From Fremontodendron californicum (Eukaryota; Streptophyta; Magnoliopsida; Malvales; Malvaceae), in contig JAULJL010000004.1 of NCBI GenBank assembly GCA_030761205.1, positions 25,083,172 to 25,147,171 of the forward strand: DNA of 64,000 nucleotides, read 5' to 3'. The position numbers and the translations under genes are program-made. Positions 21,401-33,442 of the stretch are shown here, in pieces. Below the pieces are notes generated by a model. The model saw only the letters and a list, made by a program, of their open reading frames with translations. It had not been told where the DNA came from and searched no databases. Position 1 is the first letter of the stretch. The number at the start of each line of letters is the position of its first letter.

Positions 21401-23606
21401 TTCTTATACCTCTAATTTGAAATGGAAATTCTTTCAAAGACTCTTAAAGCCAAGCTAATTTCTGTTTTATCCCCCCAAGTGCATGTCATGATGAAAGAGC
21501 CATGAATGCAATTTGATGCACGTGAAGCCTAAACAATGTGATGTATGGACATGTATAGTGGAAACATGCTGACCATATATGTAATAAATGCAATCACGAT
21601 GCCAACAAAGAATAAACAAATCAACACATGGATATATGCAATGAATGACCATGCATATTTCAGATGTATTTCCCAATGTATGATCATATACACTATGAAT
21701 GCAACACGATGTCAATTATGATGCATGTAAATAATGAATGATTGACACAAAGTATATACAAAGAAAATCATGCTGACCATGTGTGTCATGAATGCATCCT
21801 AATGTTAATATGAAAGATTAATGCATGAGTATATCATGATGACTATGTTTGTCATGAATGTGACCTGATGCTAACATGATGCATGTAATTCATGAGCATA
21901 TATACAGAAAAAATCATGCTGACTATGTATGTCATGAATACAACCTGATGCCAACATGATGCATGTAAAGAATGAATAAATTGATACATGGGTATATAAA
22001 AATAATGACCATGCATGTCATAAATGAATTCTACAATGAATGAGCATGCATGTTATGACAGTAACATGACGTCAAAATGATACATGTAAAGAATAAATGA
22101 AGTAACACAAAGGTATATTCAAAGAAATTAATCAAAAAATACATGAAATTAGTGGGACCAAATCTTGATTATTCAAAAATCTCATTATGCAAGATTTTCC
22201 TTCAAATTTAATCTATGATTTTTTTTGAAACATGTTTTCTCCATGAAAAATCAACATATTATTTTTCAAAATAATTTCGGGGTAGTGGATCCTACTATGG
22301 TATAAAGCCCAAATATTCATTCAACACTACCAGTCTACAATTCTTATTCTACCAATGAATGTTTATGAAAAACATCGAATGAAATTATTATCACCATCCA
22401 TTTATTGAAAAGAATGAGATCAAACATATAACCCTAAATGTACATGCTCTATTCACATAAGCATGGAATATGCAAAATGCTTGAAAAAGAATTTTTATAT
22501 TTACAACTTCTCAAATAATATGAATATTATGCAAAAATGCTAATGAAAAGATTAATGAAAAGAAGTTCCTAAAATCACTATTTATTATCTTTTTCAAAGA
22601 TTTTTATTTTTTTATATAAAAACTCTTTTTCTCCTTTTTTAGAAATACCTAAAAAGGTAAGGTATAAAGAAGGATTTTCAAAACAACCTAAAAACACTAG
22701 GTTTTGGTATTATTACAAATGATGTGTGGAAAAAAGAAACAAAGTAAGTAAAAGGGTAAAATCATCAATGCGAAGTGAAAAAGTTAATGAACATGTGCCC
22801 TAACAATATCAACTTATATAGGCAACACAGTGCCTTTGGGGCAGATTATCACATTTATTACGAGCGATGTACGTACATCGTTGCCCGATCTACAATACTT
22901 ATTCAGAATGTAAAATAGGTAACAAAAGGTTAGAAATGTCCCTCCATGTGTTCCTAACTTTGGTATATCTATCAAAAATTTGGCAGGGCTTCGCATATGT
23001 TGGCTCTATGGTTCACTATATGTGGGTGAACGAAGTTCTAAAAGGCTCCGAATTGTTCTTCACTGTCGCCTGTGAAGGCTAGTAAGGCACCCCGATAAAG
23101 GCAGGTTCAATTCGTTAGAGTATATTTTCCTAAGCCCATATGGAGGATCAATCACGAAGGATTTAGGTACTTTATACTCCGAAAGTGTTTCACTAGCCCA
23201 TACGGAGGGTCAATCACTAAGGCGTAGTTACTTTACTTCTACTTAAAAAGGAAGAAACCCGGTAGAGAGTTCATGTTATGCAAATACGAGTGCAATGTGT
23301 GTGGAGGAACAAAACAAACCTTTCATCACCTATTCTACAACCCTTATTCTAAATACCCCAACAATTTATTAAAACAAAGATCAAGAATAGTGTAACGCAT
23401 TAACCGACAAGCAATTATAATATACAATACAAAATAACTAGAGAACAATAATAAAATGCATGCTCATGAGTATGGACATATTTAAAAATATTTTATTATT
23501 TTCAAAACTCTCCTTATTGTTGAAAAATATGGAAATTAAAATTAAATACCAAATAAAAACCAACAAAATCGAGACTTTGAGAACACAAGGCCTGACTCTC
23601 TAAATA
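21401..23606 (-). other. E4: leader between PBS and gag, with tandem array
   Basis: The part next to the PBS (about 22840-23380) is a conserved block shared with E2 and E3. The gag-proximal part (about 21480-22130) is a degenerate array of roughly 80-90 bp units with words such as CATGATGCATGTAAAGAATG and CAATGTATGATCATATACAC, equivalent to 32430-33320 in E2. No ORF1-like coding sequence lies here, unlike E3. Confidence 0.75.
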
Positions 23607-23624
23607 TTCCCAGTGGAGTCGCCA
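23607..23624 (-). other. E4: primer-binding site, tRNA-Arg type
   Basis: In reverse complement it reads TGGCGACTCCACTGGGAA, three bases after the LTR end. This fits the 3' end of the plant tRNA-Arg whose acceptor stem ends GGAGTCG-CCA, with a mismatch or two. A tRNA-Arg primer is characteristic of Ogre/Tat elements. Confidence 0.82.
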
Positions 23625-23627
23625 AGC

Positions 23628-26600
23628 TGTCGCAACGTAAAAAATAACAAGTCTCATGACGAGACTTTATTCGTTAAGCGTGACATTGAAAAAAACAGAG
23701 GAAAAGACGACTTAATTCCTCTTGAAATAAAATGAGGGTTTGAAAATAACCTCAAAAAAATGGAGTCGCCACCAATATTTTTTGGCTAGGTGTGATCGGT
23801 CACCTGTCAAAACCGGTTTTGTAAAACATTTTAAAATTAATTAAAACATTTTTTAAAACCAATTTCAAAATTTGCGTTTTAAACCAGAGAAAATCAAAGA
23901 AGCGGGTTCGGGACTCGGTTACGTGCGGGGAAGGATTAGCTTAGCACCCCCATAATGCCCGTAAAAAATGGTACCTTATTAATCGTGTGTTATCTCATGT
24001 CTCAGTAAAAAGTTTTTAGATTTGGTATTCCAAATCAATTCCCAATTGTAAGAAAATAATTCTATTTTTAATTGAAAATGACCCGGAATTTATTAATTCA
24101 AAATTTTCCTATATTCCCCGACAAACGCGACAAAATATAGACATTTTTATTTATTTGGAAAATTTTTCGAATCATTCTCGTTTTTTGAAAGAAAGATATT
24201 CCTTTATTAATGATAATTGATGATATCCTCCCCTGAAAACCCGGCAGAGAACTCATGAATTATTTTAACTCGGGAATATCTTTATTTTATTGAAAATCAT
24301 TATCTTATTTTAAAACATTTAAAAATATGAATATGAACATGTGTGACATAAAGATGGCATAGCAAAATCTAGATGATATAATACAACTTAAATGACATGA
24401 TATAATTTAAATAACATAGTATATTCTAAATGAAATGATATAACCTAAGTGACATAATATATTCTAAATAAAATGATATAACCTAAGTGACATGATATAT
24501 TCTAAATGAAATGATATAACCTAAGTGATTTAATATATTCTAAATGGCCTAATATAATTTAAATGACATGGCATATTCTAAATGACATAATATAATTTAA
24601 ATGACATGGCAATATAATCTAAGTAATATGAAATGATATGAAACAAAAAATAATATTATCATGAAATATGCATGAAAATATAAATAACAATGCATGAACA
24701 TAGTAAATCCTAAATGATGTGACAAAAATAAATGACTAAGCAAAAAGCATAGGATAATAATAGAATATTCACAACCATATAACAAACAATATAACACCAT
24801 AAAATATAAATCAAAATAATAACATTACCATAGAAATATTCATAGCAAAAATCATATATCATATAATATGCATGAACATGGAAAATGCAATGCATGAAAG
24901 TGTATTTTTTCTTTTAAATAAGGAAATCCGTATACCTAAAAAGATATCCGACTACCTTAGGGAAAGACATCAAATTAAATTTTCTAAAATCAAAAATACT
25001 TTGTGATTGGTTTAAAAACAATTTTGAAAATTCTTGGATTAAAAATGACACATGGCCGAACCCCCTTTTAAAAATGGCTATATTTTCCTAACTTTGAAAA
25101 CCTAGACTTGACCATCCTTGACCCGTGCTTTATAAAATCATTTTTTAGGATTAAAATGGCTTAGAAATCAACCTAGGACAGTAGCTAAGGTTCCTAATCA
25201 GCCCTCTCTTAATGCCTTAGCCAAAACAGAAAATTATTTTTCCCTTGAATTCAAATCTGACTTTACTGACCAGTTTTAAAACGTGATTTTTAACATATTT
25301 TTAGTATTTCAAAAAAGTCTGAAAAAATATGGGAGACTCAGAACATGTCAAAATCTATGGGAAAAAATTGGCTTAATTTTTAGACTAAGGATAACCTACC
25401 AGAAAAATCATTAAAGTCAGAACACTGGGTGAAAAACTGTTTTGCCAAAAAACATTTTTAAGCCTTTGATAAAATAATTAAAAAATAAAAATAAAAATAT
25501 TGGAGACTCCTCTAAGAACCTATAAATAGTAGCTAAAATTTCAAAAAATTTGGACAAGGATTGCCTAATGAAAAAAATCACAAAGGTAGAAATTCCAACT
25601 TGACAACTTCTTAATTTTCCACAAGCATGCTCATGTGAGCTTGGCTTTGAGACATTGATCGGCTTAAGTCAAAAATAAAGTGGTATGATATGAAATGCAT
25701 GAACAAACAGCAAGTTAAATGTATGAAATGCATGATCTAAGGTCTAAATGACATAGAAAATGCATTGCAATTCAAAATGGCCTAATGCCTAACATGAACT
25801 TGCATGGCAATAAATGCTACCTAGACCTAATATGCATGAAATGCATGGCAATGCAAATGTGACCTAGACCTAATGGGCATGAAAATGCATGGCAATACCA
25901 ATATGACCTAAGACCTAAATAGCATGGAAATGTGTATGACATACAAAGATGACCTAGACCTAGTAGACATGAAACCATGCATGGAAATGCAAAATGACCT
26001 AAGACTTAATATGTCATATGAAAATACATGGAAGTAATATGAACAAATAATGACCAAATAAACATAAAACAATGCATGAACATGGCACAAACAATACACA
26101 ATCACATGACATAAAGAGGCAAAGCATGAATGAAAGCATGTTAGTCACATAATCAAAATAAAAATGCAAACACAGGACAACACCAACATGGTAGCCGAAT
26201 GGACCATAAGAAAACAATGTGAAATTTAAGCAAGGCAATAACACAAACACATGGCATGGTAGTTATGTAAGACTTACAAGGAAACATATTAGACCAAACA
26301 AACATGATGCAAATGCAAAGACCTAGCTAGACAAATAAACAAACCCAGGGTATGACATTCACACAAACACAGGAACAACTTAATATAGTGAAAATAGAAG
26401 ATTAAACATAGCAAACAAAGTAAGTAGACATGAAAACAAATGATAAAATCATCAAAATAATAGTAAGTAAAGAAGGTTAAAAATAAGCTCCATATCTTAG
26501 TTGTTTTAAAAAGCTAGAACATCAAAACAAGCTAGAATATCACAACCAATATGGAAAATAAATCAAACACAAGGCATGCACAAACATAGGGGGGTTCGGC

Positions 26601-28579
26601 CAACACAAGAAATAAGTAAAAAAATTTGTTTTTCTTTGATTTTTTCATGAAAACCTAAAATAGGAACCTTTTTGGAACTTGTTTTGAAAAACAATTTTAT
26701 TTCATGAAAGAAAATAAAATAACAAAATCATATCAACAAAGTATGGAGGAGAGCATGAAAGAAAATAGCTACCTTGCTTTAGCTTTCCAACTCAAAGAGT
26801 AGTAAGAAAACCTTTTTTTTTTCTTTCTCCTCTATTTTTTCTTTTTTTTTCCCTTTCTTTTTAGCTACTGCCATCTCTATGATCAGCCTAGAACCAAATA
26901 AAAAATGAAACCCCCCTCAACTATGGTAGCCGAATGGTCACCTAATGGGTGTATGATGTTGTCATTTTTTCCCTAACCAATTTGATCCAAAGGCCCCTAA
27001 TCCAAGATGCTTCAAATGTGAAATTACCACCCTTAGATTAGTAATCAGCCCCTAACTAATACATTTGTTCAAAAATATAAAGCCATCATGTTGATATCCT
27101 CCCTTTTCATGCATTGGACCATATGGCACAATTACAAAGGCTTGATCAAAAAAATAACTACCTTACTATCCACTTTTGGCCATTGGATGCAAGAGCTCAG
27201 AAAAAATCATTCTCCTCATGGGCTTGGCCGAATGGCCCTTTACATTCCAGCCCACTCCCTATTTTTTAAATTCCAAAGAAGGCCCTCTTCAGTTTCTTCG
27301 ATAAAATTACTCTTTTAGCCCCCGAACCTAATTAAATAGCAAACGGACTCCAAATCCAAATTTTATTTTTTCAATAAATAATATAAAAATGAGTTTTGGA
27401 AGTTTTCATAATTTTTCAAGCCCATTTGATATTTTTCTCGGATTTATCTTCCAAAATTGCCCTTAATGCACCTGAACTTTTTCCATTTTGTAAACGAGCT
27501 CCAATTCTGGATTTTTCTTTGCCAATCTCTTCCAAATAATTTATAATTGAGATCTGGAAGTTTTCATAATTTTTTGAGCTCATTTGCTATTTTTCTGGAT
27601 TTGTCTTCTGGAATTTCAGATTAGTGGGCTCGAAATTTGCCATTTTGCAAACGAGCTCCGAATCCGAATTTTTCTTTGCCAATCTCATCCAAAAGACATA
27701 AGATTGAGATAATCTGGAAGTTTTGGTAATTTTTTGAGCTCATTTGCTATTTTTCTCGAATTTTCCAAATTTGCCCTTTTACCTCCGAAGCTCGATTTTA
27801 CTCAAAACAAGTCTGATTTCCAGATTTTCTTTTTCTGTTCCTTTGTTATATTGACTTGGAGTTGGTCCAAAAGTTCCCAATTTTTACGATCAAATTGTCC
27901 TACAATCTGATTTTTTTCCTTTTCCAGTATCGAGAATTTCCTCGTTTTTCCATTTTTCCTCCAATCGGCTCTTTTCTCGAAATTACTTCAAACTGAGCCG
28001 TGGGCTATCCTTGTTTACTCACTCCTCATCAATTAAAGGCTTTAATTTTACCGAATTGGGCCATTTCTACAAATTTTCCCAATTTCGCCAAAATCCACCA
28101 AAAACCCCAATTCTCGGTTTTCTTCCGAATTGACTATTCCTTTGGTTTTGCTTCCCAATGGCCTCTCCAATACCCGTAGTCATTGCTTATCTTCCATTCG
28201 AAACCTCTAATTTTGAGCAATTTGATCGTTTAAGCACTTTTCCCTAAATTTTCTGAACTAGGGTTTCCTTTCCACTAAATCTCCGTAACCCATCTTCCAT
28301 ATCTTTCATTATAGACCTCGGATTATCAAAATTCTTTCACCCTTGTTCAATTAAACTTTGAATCTTGATTTTGAATGTGGGTTGACTTTTTAGTGGTTGA
28401 CTTTTTAGAGTTGACTTTTTGGGGTTGACTTTTTTAAGATTTACTTTTCATGCTTGTCCTTTTAAACAAAGTCTTGGAGTACCACCTACAAGATGAGAAG
28501 AGTTTTTTTGCATTCTAAAATATCATTTTAGGAAGAAAAATACCTGATTTAGTGGTCCAGACAAAATTAGGTGTCTACA
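23628..28579 (-). mobile_element. E4 LTR, 4952 bp
   Basis: It is bounded by TGTCGCAACG at 23628 (reverse of the 3' end) and GGTGTCTACA at 28570-28579 (reverse of the 5' end). It contains the reverse of all standard LTR blocks, including the CATTTAG array, the GCCATGCATTTTC block (25690-26040), the 160-bp array and the W-box cluster. Its central part (about 25600-26080 reversed) is very close to 28580-29060 of E2. Confidence 0.9.
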
Positions 28580-30971
28580 ATGTTCATTTGGTCAGTATAT
28601 GTTCATGTTACTTCTATGCATATCTTAAGTTCATATTAGGTCATAGGTCATTTTGTATTTCCAGGCATGATTGCATGTCCATTACGTCTAGGTCATCTTT
28701 GTATGTCATGCACATTTCCATGCTTATTAGGTCTGAGGTCATATTTGTATTGCCATACATTTTCATGCTCATTAGGTCTAGGTCATATTTATTGCCATGC
28801 ATTTTCATGCATATTAGGTCTAGGATTGCATTTATTGTCATGCACAATTTCTATCTAGGCATTAGGTCATCTTTTATGCCATGCATTTTCTATGTCATTT
28901 AGGCATTAGGCCATGCATTTCATGCATTTAACTTGCTGTTTGTTCATGCATTTCATATCATCCCACTTGTTTTTTGACTTAAGCCAATCAATGGCTCAAA
29001 GCCAAGCTCACATGAGCATGCTTGTGGAAAATTAAGAAGTTGTCAAGTTGGATCTTCTACCTTTGTGATTTTGTTTCATTAGGCAATCCTTGTCCAATTT
29101 TTTAGAAATTTTTGCTACTGTTTGTAGGACCTTAGAGGAGTCTCCAATATTTTTATTCTGATTTTTGAGTGTTTTTATCAAAGGTTAAAAAATATTTTTT
29201 GGTTAAACAGTTTTTTACCCAGTGTTCTGACTTTCACGAATTTTCTGATAGGCCATCCTTAGTCTAAAAATTAAGCCAATTTTTTTTGCATAGAGCTCGA
29301 CATGTTCTGAGTCTCCCATAATTTTTCCAAAATTTTTTGAAATTTTTAATATAGGTAAAAAAAAAACCATGCTTTAAAACTGGACAGAAAAGTCAGATTT
29401 GATTTCAGAAGAAAATAATTTTCTGTTTTGGCTAAGGCATTAAGAGAGCACTGATTTAGAACCTTAGCTACTGTCCTAGGTTGATTCTTAAGTCATTTTA
29501 ATCCTAAAAAAATGATTTTATAAAGGTCGGGTCAAGGGTGGTCAAGTCTGAGTTTTCAAAGTTAGGAAAATAGAGCCCTTTTAACGGGAATTTCGACCTA
29601 GTGCCATTTTCATCCAAAAAATTTCAAAATTGTTTTCAATTCAATCACAAAGTATTTTTTATTTAGAAAAATCTGATTTGATGTCTTTACCTAAGGTAGT
29701 CAGATATCTTTTTAGATATACGGATTTCCTTATTCAAAGGAAAAAATACACTTTCATGCATTGCATTTTCCATGTTCATGCATATTCTATGATATATGAT
29801 TTTTGCCATGAATATTTCTAGGATAATGTTATTGTTTTGATTTATATTTCATGATGTTATATTGATTGTTATATGGTTGTGAATATTTTATGTTATTCTA
29901 TGCTTCTTGCTTAGTCATTATTTATTGTGTCATATCATTTAGGATTTATTATATTCATGCATTGGTTTCATTCACATGCATATTTCATGATAATATTATT
30001 TTATGTTTCATATCATTTCATGTTATTAATTATATTGCTATGTCATTTAAATTATGCCATGTCATTTAGAAGATACCATGTCACTTAGATTTTGCCATGT
30101 TATTTAGAATATGCCGTGTCATTTAGAATATACCATGTCACTTAGATTATATCATGTCATTTAGAATATACTATGTCACTTAGATTATATCATGTCATTT
30201 AGGTTATATTATGTCATCTAGATTTAGCTATGTCATCTTTATTATGTCATACATGTTCATATTCATATTTTTAAAATGTTTTAAAAAAAAAGATAATGGT
30301 TTTCAATAAAAATAAAGATATTCTCGAGTTAAAATAATTCATGAGTTCTCTATCGGGTTTGCTGGGGAGGATATCATCAATTATCATTAATAAAGGAATA
30401 TCTTTCTTTCAAAAAATGAAAATGATTCGGAGATTTTCCAAATAATTAAAACTTTCTATGTTTTGTCGGGCTTGCTGGAAAATATAGGAAAATTTTGAAT
30501 TAATAAATTTCGGATTATTTTCAATTAAAATAGAATTATTTTTCTTTAAATTGGGAATTATTTTGAAATGTCAAATTTAAAACCAACTTTTTACCGAGAC
30601 TTAAGATAACACAGGACTAATAAGGTATAATTTTATACGGGCATTGTGGGGGTGCTAATCCTTCCCCGCACGTAACCGACTCCCGAACCTGCTTTTTTAT
30701 TTCTCTAGTTTGAAAATGCAGACTTCGAAATTGGTTTTAAAAAATATTTTAATTAATTTTAAAAATGTTTTGCAAAAACCGATTTTAATAGGTGGCTGAT
30801 CACATCTAGCCAAAAAAGATTGGTGGCGACTCCATTTCTTTTTCGAGGTCATTTTCAAACCCTCATTTGATTTCAAGAGAAATTAAGTCGTCTTTTCCTC
30901 TGCTCTCCCCAATGTCACGCTTAACGAATAAAGTCTCGCGATGAGACTTGTTATTTTTTTAGGTTGCGACA
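28580..30971 (+). mobile_element. E2: 5'-truncated LTR, about 2.4 kb
   Basis: It is the 3' half of a 5-kb LTR, from the GCCATGCATTTTC block through the CATTTAG array and GTGGGGGTGCTAATCCTTCC to the terminal TTAGGTTGCGACA at 30971. The 5' half is absent, and the sequence starts exactly at the TGTAGACACC end of E4 in opposite orientation. The sequence is nearly the mirror of the E4 LTR, so E2 and E4 belong to one subfamily. Confidence 0.87.
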
Positions 30972-30974
30972 GCT

Positions 30975-30992
30975 TGGCGACTCCGCTGTGGA
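30975..30992 (+). other. E2: primer-binding site, tRNA-Arg type
   Basis: TGGCGACTCCGCTGTGGA begins three bases after the LTR end. It matches the complement of the plant tRNA-Arg 3' end (TGGCGACTCCGCTGGGGA) except for one base. Confidence 0.88.
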
Positions 30993-33442
30993 CATTTAGA
31001 GAGTAAGGCCTAGAATTTTTCGTGTGTTATCAAAGTCTCAGTTTTGTCGGGTTTAATTGGTATTTAATTTTGATTCCCATATTTTCAATAATAAGGAGAA
31101 TTTTGAAAATAATAAAATGTTTTTAAATATGTTCATATTCATGTGCATACATATTACTATTGTTCTCTGGTTACTTTGTTGCATATATTTATTTATTACA
31201 TAATTGATGCTTTATGTTGCTTAATCTTATTAGAGCATTTAGAATAAGGGTTGTAGAATAGGTGGTGAAAGGTTTGTTGTTCCTCCTCACACACTACACT
31301 TTGCATAACATGAGCTCTATACCCGAGTTTCGTCCCTTTAAGTGGAAGTAAAGTAGCTATGCTCTCGTGATGATCCTCCGCATGGGCTAGCAAAATACTT
31401 CTGGAGTATAAATTACCTAAGCTCTCGTGATGATCTTCCGCATGGGCTAGGGAAATATACTCTAACGAATTGAACTTGTTTTTATCGGGGTGCCTTACTA
31501 GCCTTTACAGGCGACAGTGAAGAACAATTCGAGGCCTTTTAGAACTTCGTTCACCCACATATAGTGAACCATAGAGCCAACATAGGCGAAGCCCTGCCGA
31601 ATTTTTGATAGATATACCGAAGTTAGGAACACTTGGAGGGACATTTCTAACATTTTGTTACCTATTTTACATTCTGAATAAGTATTGTAGATCGGGCAAC
31701 AATGTACGTACATCACCCATAATAAATATGATAATCCGCCCCAAAGGCACCGTGATGCCTAAATAAGTAGATACTGTTGGGGCACATGTTCCTTCACTTT
31801 TTCAATTTGCATTGATAATTTTACCCTTTTACTTGCTTTGTTTCTTTTTTCCACACATCATTTGTAATAATACCGAAACCTAGTGTTTTTAGGTTGTTTT
31901 GAAAATTCTTCTTTTTATATCTTACCTTTTTAGGTATTTCTAAAAAAAGAGAAAAAGAGTTTTTATTTAGACAATTCTTCTTTGAAAAAGAGAATAAAGA
32001 GTGATATTAGGATCTTCTTTTCCTTGATCTTTTCATTGGTATTTTTGCATAACATTCATATTATTTGAGAAGTTGTAAATATTAAAATTCTTTTTTTAAG
32101 TATTTTGCATTTTGCAAATTTCATGCATATGTGAAAGAGCATGTACATTTATGGTTGTATTTTTAATTTCATTCTTTTCAATAAATGGATGGTGTTAATA
32201 ATTTCATTCGATGGTTTCATAAACATTCATTGGTTGAATAAGAATTGTATACTGGTAGTGTTGAATGAACATTTGGACATTGTACCATAGTAGGATCCAC
32301 TACCCCGAAATTCTTTTTGAAAAATAATGTGTTGTTTTTTGTGGAGGAAACATGTTTAAAAAAAAATCATAAATTAAATTTGGAGGCAAATCTTGCATAA
32401 TGAGATTTTTGAATAATCAAGATTTGACCCCACCAATTTCGTGTAATCATTGATTAATTTCTTTGTATATACCTTTGTGTTAATTCATTTATTCTTTACA
32501 TGTATCATTTTGGCATTATGTTACAGTCCTAACATGCATGGTCATTCATTGTAGAATACATTTTGTGATATACATGGGCATTCTTTGTATATACCCTTGT
32601 GTTAATTTATGAATTCTTTACATGCATCATATAGACATCATGTTACAGTCATAGCATGTATGGTCATTCATTATAGAATACATTTATGAAATACATGGTC
32701 ATTATCTGTATATACCCGTGTATCAACTTATTCATTCTTTACATGCATCATGTTAAAATCAGGTTGCATTCATGACAAACATAGTCAACATGATTTTTCT
32801 GTATATGTTCATGAATTAATTTTCTTCACATGCATCATGTTGGTATCAGGTTGCATTCATAATCAGTATGATCTCTCTATATATATTCATGCATTGATTT
32901 ATTTATTCTTTACATGCATCATGTTGGCATCAGGTTGCGTTCATAGTCAGCATGATTTCTCTGTATATCCATGCATTGATTTGTTTATTCTTCACATGCA
33001 TCATGTTAACATCAGGTTGCATTTATGGTATATATAGTCATCATGATATGCTCATGCATTAATTTGTCATATTGGCATCAGGTTGTATGTAGGACATTCA
33101 TAGCTAGTCAGCATGATTTCTTTGTATATATCCATGCATTAATTCATTTATTCTTTACATGCATTGTGTTGACATCGTGTTGCATTCATAACACATATGA
33201 CCACTCATAGGGGAGTGCATTTGGGACATGCATGGTCACTCACCATATATATTCATACATTGACTTGTTTATTCTTTGCATACACATCATGTTATATTCA
33301 CGATATTCATGGCTCATTCATCATGAAATACATTAATGAGATGAAATAGAAATTGGCTTAGCTTTAAGAGCTTTCGAAGAGATCTTTATTCAAATCAGAG
33401 GTATAAGAGTCATTGAGAACCTGTTCAACATTGTCAGGATTC
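30993..33442 (+). other. E2: leader with conserved block and tandem array
   Basis: 31190-31760 is the leader block shared with E3 and E4. It contains two copies of GCTCTCGTGATGATC(C/T)TCCGCATGGGCTAG at about 31360 and 31421. 32430-33320 is an array of 82-87 bp units with TTCTTTACATGCATCATGTT and GGCATCAGGTTGC(A/G)TTCAT; the CATGCATCATG word falls at 32742, 32829, 32913 and 32995. The ORF1 found in E3 is absent. Confidence 0.8.

Larger units (their letters stand above)
21124..28579 (-). mobile_element. E4: Tat-type element, LTR + leader + start of gag only
   Basis: On the minus strand the order is LTR (28579 to 23628), PBS (23624-23607), leader, then the start of gag, ending abruptly at about 21124 against the end of the E1 LTR. 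Everything downstream of the gag N-terminus is missing. The LTR and leader closely match E2. The LTR start abuts the interior of the E2 LTR at 28579/28580, so E4 most likely inserted into E2 and later lost its 3' half by deletion or rearrangement. Confidence 0.85.

Noticed and set aside
22867..23082. A frame of about 70 codons (antisense to the leader) that is open in E4 and also in E2 (31498-31716) and mostly in E3 (41093-41296), suggesting a conserved small antisense protein.
   Set aside because: Comparing E4 with E2 base by base I count about nine differences, of which eight change the amino acid. That is not the pattern of a protein under selection, so the open frame reflects shared ancestry and chance.
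28552..28902. A 116-codon frame across the E4/E2 junction, rich in His, Cys and Ile.
   Set aside because: It crosses the boundary between two unrelated LTR segments and consists of GCCATGCATTTTC repeat translation. No promoter, homology or conservation supports it.
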